A stretch of DNA of 64,000 nucleotides from Alphaproteobacteria bacterium (GTDB lineage Bacteria > Myxococcota_A > UBA796 > GCA-2862545). The translations under genes were made by a program, and so were the position numbers. Below are positions 27,212 through 38,050 of the stretch, piece by piece (positions within the stretch are counted from its first letter, which is position 1; each line of letters starts with the position of its first letter). A model generated the notes under the pieces. It did no database searches and was not told the DNA's origin. It was given only the letters and a program-made list of their open reading frames with translations. The stretch covers positions 1 through 64,000 of the forward strand of contig JACKEP010000009.1 of assembly GCA_020632915.1 (NCBI GenBank). Direction: 5' to 3'.

Positions 27212-27231
27212 GCGCGCCCCCGCGGGCGCGC
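27212..27231. terminator. Bidirectional hairpin between the lipoprotein gene and tatC
   Basis: Perfect 8-bp stem GCGCGCCC/GGGCGCGC with a 4-base loop fills the 28-base gap between two convergent stops. No T-run on either side, so it may act as a rho-independent-like or a stabilising structure for both messages. Confidence 0.45.
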
Positions 27232-28107
27232 TCACGTGCTGGCGGCCGGCGTCGGCTCCTTGGTGCTGAACAGGTAGGCGACGACGATGCCCACCAGGTA
27301 CAGCACCACCATCGGCACCGCGAGCAGCACCTGCGTGAGCGGATCCGGCGGCGTGATGATCGCGGCCAGGATGAAGATGCCGACCACCGCGTAGCGGAAG
27401 AACGACCACAGGTCGCGGTGGTCGACGAGGCCGGCACGCGCGAGGAAGAACGCGACCACCGGCAGCTGGAAGCAGGCCCCGAACGCCAGCATCATGAACG
27501 TGGTCGACGACAGGTAGCCGTCGACCGAGATGTTCACGTCGACGCCCAGCGTCGTGATGAAGAACGGGAAGGCGTAGGGGAAGATGCCGTAGAAGCAGAA
27601 GGCCGCGCCCGTGAGGAAGAGCGCGAGCGACGAGACGGCCAGCGGCACCACGAGGCGGCGCTCCGACCGCAGCAGCCCCGGCGCGATGAACGCCCAGCTC
27701 TCGTACGAGATCACCGGCGACGCGACCAGCACAGCCGCGATGGCCGAGACCTTGAAGTAGGTGAACACGCCCTCGAAGGGCGACGACACCAGCGACAGGC
27801 CGCCGTCGATGCCCGATTCCTCGAGGGCGGCGACGAACGGCGCGCTGATGAACGCGTAGATGTCCTTGGCGAAGTACAGGCCCACGCCCATGCCGATGGC
27901 GAACGCGACGAGGCTGCGGATGAGGCGCCGCGAGAGCTCCTTGAGGTGCTCCATCAGCGGCATCCGGAAGGACTCCACCTCCTCCAGCTCGCGCGCGAGG
28001 CGCTGGTCCTCGGTCTCGGCGAGGCGGCGCTGCAGCTCGGCCTTGCGCACGTCGGCGCCAGGCGGCTCGACCGCGCGGCGGGGGGGACCGGACTCGGGCG
28101 CGCTCAT
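27232..28107 (-). CDS. tatC: Sec-independent translocase subunit TatC
   Basis: A 291-residue membrane protein that recognises twin-arginine signals and exports folded proteins. It has the conserved HLKELSRRLIRS before TM1, then the SPFEGVFTYFKVS loop with the essential Glu, and SYESWAFIAPGL. Six membrane segments. The N-terminus is longer than in E. coli, with about 45 extra mostly charged residues (KAELQRRLAETEDQRLARE). The ATG at 28107 overlaps the tatB stop (ATGA), and GGAAGG lies upstream. No tatA is adjacent; tatA may be elsewhere, or the TatB-like protein serves both roles. Confidence 0.94.
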   Translation of the reverse strand: MSAPESGPPRRAVEPPGADVRKAELQRRLAETEDQRLARELEEVESFRMPLMEHLKELSRRLIRSLVAFAIGMGVGLYFAKDIYAFISAPFVAALEESGIDGGLSLVSSPFEGVFTYFKVSAIAAVLVASPVISYESWAFIAPGLLRSERRLVVPLAVSSLALFLTGAAFCFYGIFPYAFPFFITTLGVDVNISVDGYLSSTTFMMLAFGACFQLPVVAFFLARAGLVDHRDLWSFFRYAVVGIFILAAIITPPDPLTQVLLAVPMVVLYLVGIVVAYLFSTKEPTPAAST

Positions 28108-28589
28108 GCGTCCTTCCTGCCGCGGGCGATCAGCTCGCGGATGTGCTCGGGCTGCTCGGCCCACTCCTCGGGGGTGAACCCGGGCGGGATGGCGACGAGC
28201 GCGTCGGCGGCGGTGTCGTCGGCCTCGTCGATGACCTCGGGGACCCGCCCTTCGAGCGGCGTGATCGGCGCGTCGGCCGGGTTGGAGGCACCCACCGCAG
28301 CGGCACCGTCGCCCGACTCGGGCTGGGCCCGCCCACCGGTCTGCTCGGCTCGGGCCTGACGCTCGGCGTCGGCCTCCTGGCGCCGACGGCGCAGGTCGCG
28401 CAGCCGGTCCTCCTCGTCCATGCGATCGGCTTCGAGCACCAGCGCCCGCCGCAGCTCGTCAGCGGCACGCCGCAGACGACCGTACAGCCGCCCGAGGGTC
28501 CGGGTGACGTGGGGGAGACGCTCGGGACCGACGGCGACCAGCAGGATGATACCGACGACGAGCAGCTCGCCGATGCCGAGGCTGGGCAT
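28104..28589 (-). CDS. tatB: Sec-independent translocase subunit TatB (TatA/B family)
   Basis: A 161-residue protein with the TatA/B architecture: a very short N-terminus, one membrane helix (MPSLGIGELLVVGIILLVAV), the GPERLP turn, then a long amphipathic helix to about residue 80 and an acidic, disordered tail. Glu8 and GPERLP favour TatB over TatA. GGAG is four bases before the ATG at 28589. Co-transcribed with tatC through an ATGA overlap. The gap to the carrier gene upstream is 114 bases. Confidence 0.88.
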   Translation of the reverse strand: MPSLGIGELLVVGIILLVAVGPERLPHVTRTLGRLYGRLRRAADELRRALVLEADRMDEEDRLRDLRRRRQEADAERQARAEQTGGRAQPESGDGAAAVGASNPADAPITPLEGRVPEVIDEADDTAADALVAIPPGFTPEEWAEQPEHIRELIARGRKDA

Positions 28590-28703
28590 GGAGCTCCGTG
28601 GACCTGCGCGACGGGGAGCGCGCGGCGCCGCGAGCGTGCGACGCACGTTGCGTGGGTACCTCGCGCCCGGCCCCGTCGCAAAGCCGGCCGGACCCGTCGC
28701 GGC

Positions 28704-29210
28704 CTACGCGTCCGCGGGATCGAGCACGACGAGCACGGCGCCGGACTCCACCGCCTGCCCCGCCGCGACCTCCACGCTGGCCACGACGCCGGCGAACGGC
28801 GCCTTGAACTCGTTCTCCATCTTCATCGCCTCGACGACGACGAGGACCTGACCGGCGTGGACGCTGTCGCCAGCGGACACCTGCACCCGGACCACCGCGC
28901 CCGGCATCTGCGTGGTGACCCGGCCGGCGCCGCCCCCGCCCGCGAGCTCGAGGGCGTGCTCACGCGGGTCGACGACCTCGCCCCGCAGCGGATCCACCCC
29001 GTCGAGGACGAAGGCCTGCTCGCCGCGGAGGGCGACGTCGACCGCGCGGCGCAAGCCGTCGCCGGCGTCGAGCCACCACCCCGTGGCGCCCTGACGGCGC
29101 CCCGTGACCCGCCGGACCGGTCCACCGTCGACTGAGACCAGCCAGCCCTCGCCGTCGGCCCGCACGTCGATCGACGCGACCCGGTCGCCCAGCTTGACCT
29201 CGTAGTTCAC
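28704..29210 (-). CDS. Biotin carboxyl carrier protein
   Basis: A 168-residue carrier. Residues 1-95 are a beta-rich N-terminal domain of the type that joins carboxylase subunits; residues 97-166 are a standard biotinyl domain with VVVEAMKMENEFKAP, biotinyl Lys130. The GTG at 29210 overlaps the stop of the biotin carboxylase gene (GTGA) and has GGAGG five bases upstream. Motif and length resemble carriers of propionyl- or acetyl-CoA carboxylases. The expected carboxyltransferase is not next to it, unlike the operon at 6533-10149. Confidence 0.9.
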   Translation of the reverse strand: MNYEVKLGDRVASIDVRADGEGWLVSVDGGPVRRVTGRRQGATGWWLDAGDGLRRAVDVALRGEQAFVLDGVDPLRGEVVDPREHALELAGGGGAGRVTTQMPGAVVRVQVSAGDSVHAGQVLVVVEAMKMENEFKAPFAGVVASVEVAAGQAVESGAVLVVLDPADA

Positions 29211-30730
29211 GCCGGCCTCCGGTGGTGCTGCGCCCAGCGGAAGGCGCGCTTCCAGGCCGAGGCGTCGGTGGTGGCCGGCGCGGCGCCGGCGAGCGCACGA
29301 TCCCGTTCGAAACGGGCGATCGCTGCGGCGATGAGCGGCAGGTCGTCGCCCGGTTCGGGCGTCGCCAGGTGCGCTGCCAGCCACGCCGGCGTGAGGAAGC
29401 CGGTGTGGTAGCGGCCCGCGCGGAAGTCCGGGTCGTCGAACAATGCGAGGAAGAACGGGATCGACGTGGGGATGCCCACCACCTTGTAGTCGCGCAGCGC
29501 TCGGGCCGCGCGGGACAGGGCCTCCTCACGGTCGGTGCCCCACACCACCAGCTTGGCGACCATCGGGTCGTAGTGGATCGGCACCTCGCCGCCCTCGTAG
29601 ACACCGCCGTCGACGCGGACGAACGGCCCCTGCGGCTCGCGGTAGCCGTCGAGCGGCCCCGGCGACGGCCGGAAGCCCGCGTACGGGTCCTCGGCGTAGA
29701 CGCGGCACTCCACCGCGTGGCCCGTCTGCGTCAGATCGCCCTGCGCGAACCACAGCGGCTCGCCGGCGGCCACGCGCAGCTGGGCCCGCACGAGGTCGAT
29801 GCCCGTCACCATCTCGGTGATCGGGTGTTCCACCTGCAGGCGGGTGTTCATCTCGAGGAAGTAGAAGTCGGTGTGGTTGGACGCGAGCAGGAACTCGCAC
29901 GTTCCCGCGCCGACGTAGCCGACCGCGGCCGCCGCACGGCAGGCCACCTGCCCCATCGCCTCGCGCACCTCTGGCGCGAGCACCGGCGACGGCGTCTCCT
30001 CGAAGACCTTCTGGTTGCGCCGCTGGATGGAGCAGTCGCGCTCGAACAGGTGCACCACCGTGCCGTGGGCGTCGGCCAGCACCTGGATCTCGACGTGGCG
30101 CGCGTGCTCCACGAGCTTCTCGACGTAGACCGCGTCGTCGGCGAACGACTTGCGGGCCTCGGAGCGCGCGGCGGTGAGCGCGGCCTCGAGATCGGCGGGG
30201 TCGTCGACGCGGCGCATGCCCTTGCCACCGCCGCCGGCGGCCGCCTTGAGCATCACCGGGAAGCCGATGTCGGCGGCGATGCGACGGGCCTCGTCCATGT
30301 CGTGCAGGGGGTCGACCGTGCCGGGCACCACCGGCACGTGGGCCGCGCGCAGCGTGCGTCGCGCCTCGGTCTTGCTGCCCATCGCGTCGATCGCGGCCGG
30401 CGGCGGGCCGATCCAGACCAGCCCGGCCTCGGCGACGCGGCGCGCGAACCCCGCGTTCTCGGACAGGAAGCCGTAGCCGGGGTGGACGGCGTCGCACCCG
30501 GTGTCGAGCGCGGCCTGGAGGATGCGGTCGACCACGAGGTAGCTCGACGCCGACGCGGCAGGACCGACGCAGACGGCGTCGTCGGCCATGCGCACGTGCA
30601 GCGCGTCGGCGTCGGCCTCGGAGTACACGGCGACGGCCTGCAGGCCCTCCTCGTGACAGCCTCGGATGACGCGGACGGCGATCTCGCCTCGGTTGGCGAC
30701 CAGGACACGGGTGAGCGGGCGGTTCGTCAT
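29207..30730 (-). CDS. Biotin carboxylase (propionyl/acyl-CoA carboxylase alpha-like)
   Basis: A 507-residue ATP-grasp biotin carboxylase. VLVANRGEIAVRVIRGCHE at the start, KAAAGGGGKGMRRV (ATP lid), HVEIQVLAD and LEMNTRLQVEHPITEMVTG are intact. Compared with the 449-residue copy at 8800 it has a longer C-terminal part after the catalytic core, ending in a helical segment (AAAIARFERDRA). It is co-translated with its carrier. The pair resembles the alpha half of propionyl-CoA or acetyl-CoA carboxylases split in two genes. The cognate carboxyltransferase must be encoded elsewhere. Confidence 0.93.
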   Translation of the reverse strand: MTNRPLTRVLVANRGEIAVRVIRGCHEEGLQAVAVYSEADADALHVRMADDAVCVGPAASASSYLVVDRILQAALDTGCDAVHPGYGFLSENAGFARRVAEAGLVWIGPPPAAIDAMGSKTEARRTLRAAHVPVVPGTVDPLHDMDEARRIAADIGFPVMLKAAAGGGGKGMRRVDDPADLEAALTAARSEARKSFADDAVYVEKLVEHARHVEIQVLADAHGTVVHLFERDCSIQRRNQKVFEETPSPVLAPEVREAMGQVACRAAAAVGYVGAGTCEFLLASNHTDFYFLEMNTRLQVEHPITEMVTGIDLVRAQLRVAAGEPLWFAQGDLTQTGHAVECRVYAEDPYAGFRPSPGPLDGYREPQGPFVRVDGGVYEGGEVPIHYDPMVAKLVVWGTDREEALSRAARALRDYKVVGIPTSIPFFLALFDDPDFRAGRYHTGFLTPAWLAAHLATPEPGDDLPLIAAAIARFERDRALAGAAPATTDASAWKRAFRWAQHHRRPA

Positions 30731-30807
30731 GGCGGCGGGCTAACCGAACGCTCCCGCGCAGGCACCGGTGCCGTGCACCCGACTGCGCACCGTCACGACA
30801 CCGACGC

Positions 30808-31266
30808 TCACGGCGCGGGCGTCGACGCGGGCGGTGGTGCGGGCGCAGGCGTGGGGTGGGTCATCGCGTCGGAGAGCTGGTTGGCGGCGTCGGTGGCGCG
30901 TTCCTTGACCACCGCACCCGCCTGCCCGGCGGCCTTGGCGGCCTCCTTCGCCGCCGCGGCCCCCACCTCACCGGCCTTGTCGGCGACGTGCTGCGCGGCC
31001 TTGTCGGCCACTTCGCCGACCTTGGCCCCCACGGTCGCACCGACGGCCTTGGCGGCCTTGCCGCTGGCCTCGCCCACCTGGGTGGCCGCCTCCTGGACCG
31101 CGTCGGCGACAGGCTCCGGCGCGTTCTGGACCACCAGGAGGTAGACCACGAACGCGGCGAAGCCGGCGAGCATCAGCACCAGCGCCATCTTGAGCAGGCG
31201 CTGGGCGATCGCGACCACCAGCAGCACCGCTGCCAGCGCGCCGAGGCCCCAGAGCAAGGCCGACAC
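30808..31266 (-). CDS. Membrane protein with amphipathic Ala/Lys repeat tail
   Basis: A 152-residue protein. Two closely spaced membrane helices (about 4-21 and 25-46) are followed by a long amphipathic segment from 50 to 130, dominated by Ala, Val, Gly and Lys, with repeated units such as VGEVADKAAQHVADKAGEV, resembling LEA or apolipoprotein-type helices; a Pro/Ala tail ends it. The GTG start lies four bases downstream of the lon stop, so it is co-transcribed with the stress protease. Membrane-surface binding under stress is a reasonable guess; no family is recognised and the repeats could be coding bias in GC-rich DNA. Confidence 0.62.
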   Translation of the reverse strand: MSALLWGLGALAAVLLVVAIAQRLLKMALVLMLAGFAAFVVYLLVVQNAPEPVADAVQEAATQVGEASGKAAKAVGATVGAKVGEVADKAAQHVADKAGEVGAAAAKEAAKAAGQAGAVVKERATDAANQLSDAMTHPTPAPAPPPASTPAP

Positions 31267-31270
31267 GGGC

Positions 31271-33703
<2,433 letters not shown>

Positions 33704-33742
33704 ACGAGGCATCCACCGGGGTTGAGGTCGACCCGGAGCGGG

Positions 33743-33766
33743 CAGACCTGGTCTGGCCTCACCGTA
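33743..33766 (-). promoter_or_regulatory. lon promoter with overlapping palindrome
   Basis: On the minus strand a -10-like TACGGT lies at 33766-33761, with TTGCCC 16 bases upstream as a possible -35 (four of six consensus bases). Just downstream is the 13-bp palindrome CAGACC-A-GGTCTG (33755-33743), placed where transcription would start. A repressor bound there would block lon. The same TACGGT precedes the gene at 40974. Confidence 0.42.
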
Positions 33767-33777
33767 TCCACCACGCC

Positions 33778-33987
33778 TCAGCGGGCAAGGGGCCCGCCGG
33801 CAGCGCCGCCGTCGTCGTCCCCGTCGCTGACCCGGGGGCCCGCGGACGGCGCGTCGGACGCCGCCCGGTCGCGCAGCGCGACGTACCGCACCCAGGCGAT
33901 GATCCCGATGATCGCGGCCGAGAGACCGACGGCGGCGAGCTCGAGCGGCCCGAGGTGAAGCGTCTCGTCCCACCAGCGCAGCGGCAT
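33778..33987 (-). CDS. Small single-TM membrane protein
   Basis: A 69-residue protein: a short N-terminus with PLRWWDETLHLG, one membrane helix (about residues 17-38, ELAAVGLSAAIIGIIAWV), then a Gly/Asp/Ala-rich cytoplasmic tail with GDDDGG. It begins three bases after the stop of the CoA-enzyme gene, so it is probably co-translated. No homologue is recognised. The short length lowers confidence, but the hydrophobic profile and tight spacing argue that it is real. Confidence 0.55.
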   Translation of the reverse strand: MPLRWWDETLHLGPLELAAVGLSAAIIGIIAWVRYVALRDRAASDAPSAGPRVSDGDDDGGAAGGPLAR

Positions 33988-33990
33988 CGC

Positions 33991-35088
33991 CTACCCCACC
34001 ACGCCGGCAGCCCGCAGCTGCGCGATCGCGTCCGGGGCGAGGCCGGCCTCACGGAGCACGACGTCGGTGTGGGCGCCGAGGGCGGGTGCAGGTGCCGTCG
34101 GCACCTCGCCCAGCGGGGGCCGGACGAACGTGGCGCCCCCGAGGCGTGCCAGCGCACCCCGCGCGGCGTGCTGTGGATGGTCCGCCACCTCGTCGGGCCT
34201 CAGGATCGGCCCCACGCAGGCGTCGGCGAGCCGGTCGACCCAGTGGTCCCGCGACTCCCGCGCGAACACGGCGGCGAGCTCTGCGCGCCCGAGCTCGCCG
34301 TCCGTGGCACGCGCCAGCGCCACCTGGAACTGCCCCTCGAGCGCCCCGACGGTGATCCACCGGCCATCGGCGCAGCGGTAGGTCCCATAGACCGGCAGGC
34401 CCCCGGCGAGCAGCATGGCGCCAGGTTCGGGTGGGGCGGGCTCGGCACACGCGGCGAGCAGCGGCGGACCGTTGACCCACAGCGCCGCCTCGGACAGGCT
34501 CACGTCCAGCACGCGACCGCGCCCCGTGCGCTCGCGCTCGAACAGGGCGGCCGCGATGCCGGCCGCGGCCACGAGGGAGCCCGCGAGATCGGCCACCTGC
34601 ACCGTCGGCAGCACCACGCCGTCCCCGTTGCGGCCCACGGCGTCGAGCGCCCCGGCGAGGCCGAGGTAGTTGACGTCGTGCCCGGGACGGTCGGCCCACG
34701 GACCGGTCTGGCCGAAGCCGGACAGCCGCGCCACCACGAGCCGCGGGTGGTGGGCCGCCAGCGCGTCGGCCCCCAGCCCCAGCGCTTCGAGGACCCCGGG
34801 ACGAAAGCCCTCCACCAGCACGTCGTAGCCGGCGAGCAGGGTGGCGAGGAGCGGACCTGCGTCGGCGTGGCGCAGGTCCATCGCGACGCTGCGCTTCCCC
34901 CGTCCCGTGGCGAGGTAGTAGGCGCCGTCGCCGTCGACGAACGGCGGGATGTGGCGGGTGAAGTCGCCGCGGCCGAGCGCCTCGACGCGATCGACCACCG
35001 CCCCCTGCCCCGCCAGCCACGCCGTGCAGGCCGGTCCCGGGAGCAGCCGCGACAGGTCCAGCACGCGCACGCCGTCCAGCATCCCCAT
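33991..35088 (-). CDS. CaiB/BaiF family enzyme, alpha-methylacyl-CoA racemase-like
   Basis: A 365-residue family III CoA-transferase fold protein. GVRVLDLSRLLPGPACT starts it; PGHDVNYLGLAGAL and VADLAGSLVAAAGIA follow. His137 and Asp167 are 30 residues apart, the same spacing as the catalytic His/Asp pair of mycobacterial methylacyl-CoA racemase (His126, Asp156), and the motifs around both match. This favours racemisation of 2-methylacyl-CoA over CoA transfer. The ATG at 35088 has GGGAG seven bases ahead; a TTG two codons earlier and ATG 35082 are alternatives. It would serve branched-chain fatty acid oxidation. Confidence 0.8.
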   Translation of the reverse strand: MGMLDGVRVLDLSRLLPGPACTAWLAGQGAVVDRVEALGRGDFTRHIPPFVDGDGAYYLATGRGKRSVAMDLRHADAGPLLATLLAGYDVLVEGFRPGVLEALGLGADALAAHHPRLVVARLSGFGQTGPWADRPGHDVNYLGLAGALDAVGRNGDGVVLPTVQVADLAGSLVAAAGIAAALFERERTGRGRVLDVSLSEAALWVNGPPLLAACAEPAPPEPGAMLLAGGLPVYGTYRCADGRWITVGALEGQFQVALARATDGELGRAELAAVFARESRDHWVDRLADACVGPILRPDEVADHPQHAARGALARLGGATFVRPPLGEVPTAPAPALGAHTDVVLREAGLAPDAIAQLRAAGVVG

Positions 35089-35159
35089 GCCCAACTCCCT
35101 GGCGAGCCCTGCCGCCCGGTGGACGATAAGCCGGTCAGCAGGGATCAGGGGAGGTCCGG

Positions 35160-36011
35160 GTGAGCGTGGGTCAGGGAGACCGTCGGCCGGTGTTCCTGGT
35201 GTCGGGTGGCACCGGCAGCACCGCGCGATCGGTGCTCCAGGCCGCGCTGCGCCAGTTCGCGGGCGCAGGCGCCTACACCCGCACGTTCCACCACCTCGAG
35301 GATCACCAGCTCGACGAGGTGTTCCGCGAAGCCGCGCGGGTCGACGCGCTCGTCGTCTGGACGCTCGTCGGCCCGTCCGCCCGGGAGCGCGCCGCTGCCC
35401 TCGCCACGGCCCACGGCGTGCGCCACGTCGACGTCCTCGGGCCGCTGCTCGATCGGCTGGAGGAGTTCCTGGAGGTCGCCCCCCACGGCATCCCCGGCCT
35501 GCTGCACCGCGCCGACGAGCACTACTTCGCGCGCATCGCGGCGCTGGAGTTCACGCTCGCTGCCGACGACGGCCGCAACCCCCAGAACCTCTCCGCCGCC
35601 GACATCATCCTGGTCGGCGTGTCGCGCACGGGCAAGACGCCGCTGTCGACCTACCTGGCCCACAAGGGCTTCAAGGTGGGCAACCAGCCGATCGTCCTCG
35701 ACCATCCCCTGCCGCCGCGGCTGCACGAGGTCGACCAGCGGCGCATCTTCGCCCTCGACATCGACCCCCACGCGCTGCAGCGCATCCGCACGTCCCGGAT
35801 GCACGCGATCAACATGCCGCACGGCACCAACTACTGCGACATGGACTACATCCTGGCCGAGCTCGAGTACGCCCACAAGCTCTACAAGGGCAACCGCTGG
35901 CCGGTCATCGACGTGACCAGCCGGGCGATCGAGGAGACCGCCGGGCTCATCCTGCGACGCCTCGAGGAGCACGGCCTGATCGAGGTCCACCCCGACGCGC
36001 CGGTCGGCTGA
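35160..36011 (+). CDS. ppsR: PPSR: pyruvate-phosphate dikinase/PEP synthase regulatory kinase-phosphorylase
   Basis: A 283-residue member of the DUF299 family, a bifunctional ADP-dependent kinase and Pi-dependent pyrophosphorylase that switches PEP synthase or pyruvate phosphate dikinase off and on by threonine phosphorylation. VFLVSGGTGSTARSV opens the chain; the P-loop is GVSRTGKTPLSTYLA at about residue 158; NQPIV and the C-terminal VIDVTSRAIEETA are family hallmarks. GTG start with GGGGAGG upstream. No dikinase gene is nearby. It diverges from the racemase-like gene with a 71-base gap. Confidence 0.9.
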   Translation: MSVGQGDRRPVFLVSGGTGSTARSVLQAALRQFAGAGAYTRTFHHLEDHQLDEVFREAARVDALVVWTLVGPSARERAAALATAHGVRHVDVLGPLLDRLEEFLEVAPHGIPGLLHRADEHYFARIAALEFTLAADDGRNPQNLSAADIILVGVSRTGKTPLSTYLAHKGFKVGNQPIVLDHPLPPRLHEVDQRRIFALDIDPHALQRIRTSRMHAINMPHGTNYCDMDYILAELEYAHKLYKGNRWPVIDVTSRAIEETAGLILRRLEEHGLIEVHPDAPVG

Positions 36012-36109
36012 TCCCGCGTGCGCCGTCGAGCATCACCGTCGTGGGCGCCGGCGTGCGATCCGACACGGGATCGGGACGTGGTCGCCTGCACGGAGCCCGC
36101 CCTGCCGGG

Positions 36110-36115
36110 TACACT
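36110..36115 (+). promoter_or_regulatory. Candidate -10 hexamer TACACT of the kinase operon
   Basis: TACACT 40 bases before the TTG start of the kinase gene; the identical hexamer is at 52037-52042 before another operon-leading gene. No convincing -35. Confidence 0.33.
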
Positions 36116-36154
36116 GCGCACCGGCGTGTGCGGCCCACGGCACGGGGGGCATCG

Positions 36155-38050
36155 TTGATCGGGTCCACCCTGGACAAGTACGAGGTCATCCAGAAGGTCG
36201 GCGAAGGCGGCATGGCCACGGTCTACCGTGGGCGGCACGCCACGCTCGACCGCGACGTCGCGATCAAGATCCTCCACCCGCACCTGTCGTCGTCCACCCG
36301 CAACCGCAAGCGGTTCGAGCGCGAGGCGCGGGCCATCGAGCACCTCCGCCACCCGAACGTGCTCGAGATCTACGACTACTCGGGCGTCGACACCGGTGAC
36401 TGCTACATCATCACCGAGTTCGTCGACGGCCAGACGCTCACCGAGCTGATGGACCGGTGCCGTCGGCTGCCGTCCGAGGTGGCCTGCACCATCGGCATCG
36501 CGCTCGCCGAAGCGCTGGCCTACGCCCACCAGCAGGGCGTGCTGCACCGTGACCTCAAGCCCGACAACGTCATGCTGCGCCGTGACGGTCGGGTGAAGCT
36601 CATGGACTTCGGCATCGCGCGGTTCCTCGACGAGTCCCAGGTCACGCTCACCGGCGCCCTGGTCGGGTCGCCCGCGTTCATGAGCCCGGAGCAGGCCCGC
36701 GAGGACGACCTCGATCCGCGCTCCGACCTGTTCAGCCTGGGCACGCTGCTCTACTTCCTGGTCACCGGTCACCTGCCGTTCTCGGGATCGAACCCGAGCC
36801 TGATCCTCAAGCACATCATCGAGGGCAACCGCCCCGCCGTGGCCGAGCTCGCGCCGTCGATGTCGTCCTCGCTCGCCGACGTGATCGAGCGGCTGATGGC
36901 CAACGCCCGCGACGAGCGGTTCCCCGACGCCACCGCCGTGATCGAGGCGCTGCGCGGGTGCCTGCACGAGGTGGGCTTCGACCCCGACGAGCCGCGGTGG
37001 GCCCTGTCCCGCTACCTGCGCGAGCCCGACGCCTACGAGGCCGACCTCGACACCTGGCTCGCCGCGGAGCTGCTGACCCACGGGCGCCAGCACCTCGACG
37101 CGGGCGAGCACCTCCAGGGCCTGCGCCTGATCAACCGGCTGCTGTCGATGGACGACGCGCACCCCGACGCGCTCGCCCTCGTGCAGACCTTCCACGGCGT
37201 CGCCGACGAGGCCGCCCGCAACCGCCGGTGGCTGTGGGTGTCGGCGGCGGTGCTCGTGCTCGTGTTCGGTGGCCTCGTGTGGCGCTGGACCACCGACGCC
37301 CCCGACGACGGCGTCGTCGCGCGGCTGCCCACGCCGGAGCCGACCACCCCGGCCCGCGTGGCGGCGCCCGTCGAGCCCGCAGCGCAGGCGCTGGTCCAGG
37401 CCGACACCCCGGAGCCGGTCGCTGCCACCGAGCGTCCTCCGGTCGACGACGACGCCGTCGCGGCGGTCGAGGTCCCCGCACCTGCACGCCCCACGCCGCG
37501 GACGGGTGGCACCGACGCCCCCGACGCGCCCGCGCCACGACCGACGCGGGCGCCACGCCCTGCCGAGCCCGTCGCGCCCCCCGTCGAGGCCCCCCCGGAG
37601 CCCGAGCCCGAGCCCGCGTGCATCGCGTTCCGATCCCTGGATGCCGTGGCCGACATCTACCTGGAGGGCAAGCGCCTGCGCACGACGGTCGAGAAGGGGT
37701 GCATCGAGGTGCCGCCCGGCGAGCACGTGTTCACGCTGCGGGGCCCGGCCATCCGCGACAAGGAGGTCCGGGTCACGCTCGCACCCGGCGAGCAGCGCAA
37801 GGACATCGTCGATCTCGAGCGCAACCCCGCCCGCGTGCGCTTCCGGCGGGAGCTGTCGCCGGCCTGCACGGTCCAGGTCGACGACGACGGCCTGCTCGGC
37901 ACGCTCGACGCCTTGAACTTCGCCATCGACCTGCAGCGCCCCGAGGCGCCCCACGAGGTGCGCCTGACGTGCCCCGACGGCACCTGGATCCAGCGCTTCG
38001 CCCGGCTCGACGTGCTCGACACCACCTTCGACGGCACGGAGGCACCGTGA
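36155..38050 (+). CDS. Transmembrane Ser/Thr protein kinase with periplasmic C-terminus
   Basis: A 631-residue eukaryotic-like kinase. N-terminal catalytic domain: VGEGGMATVYRG (Gly loop), catalytic Lys38, HRDLKPDN with Asp133, DFG at 151-153 and SPEQ activation segment; all residues for activity are present. After a helical region a single membrane helix (about 360-376) leads to an outside part: a Pro/Ala/Glu linker of about 110 residues and a C-terminal domain (about 490-631) with PEGA-like strands, IYLEGKRLRTTVEKGC. TTG start at 36155 has GGGGGG six bases before; an upstream GTG (36128) is possible. It is followed by two lipoproteins in GTGA and ATGA overlaps. Confidence 0.92.
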   Translation: MIGSTLDKYEVIQKVGEGGMATVYRGRHATLDRDVAIKILHPHLSSSTRNRKRFEREARAIEHLRHPNVLEIYDYSGVDTGDCYIITEFVDGQTLTELMDRCRRLPSEVACTIGIALAEALAYAHQQGVLHRDLKPDNVMLRRDGRVKLMDFGIARFLDESQVTLTGALVGSPAFMSPEQAREDDLDPRSDLFSLGTLLYFLVTGHLPFSGSNPSLILKHIIEGNRPAVAELAPSMSSSLADVIERLMANARDERFPDATAVIEALRGCLHEVGFDPDEPRWALSRYLREPDAYEADLDTWLAAELLTHGRQHLDAGEHLQGLRLINRLLSMDDAHPDALALVQTFHGVADEAARNRRWLWVSAAVLVLVFGGLVWRWTTDAPDDGVVARLPTPEPTTPARVAAPVEPAAQALVQADTPEPVAATERPPVDDDAVAAVEVPAPARPTPRTGGTDAPDAPAPRPTRAPRPAEPVAPPVEAPPEPEPEPACIAFRSLDAVADIYLEGKRLRTTVEKGCIEVPPGEHVFTLRGPAIRDKEVRVTLAPGEQRKDIVDLERNPARVRFRRELSPACTVQVDDDGLLGTLDALNFAIDLQRPEAPHEVRLTCPDGTWIQRFARLDVLDTTFDGTEAP

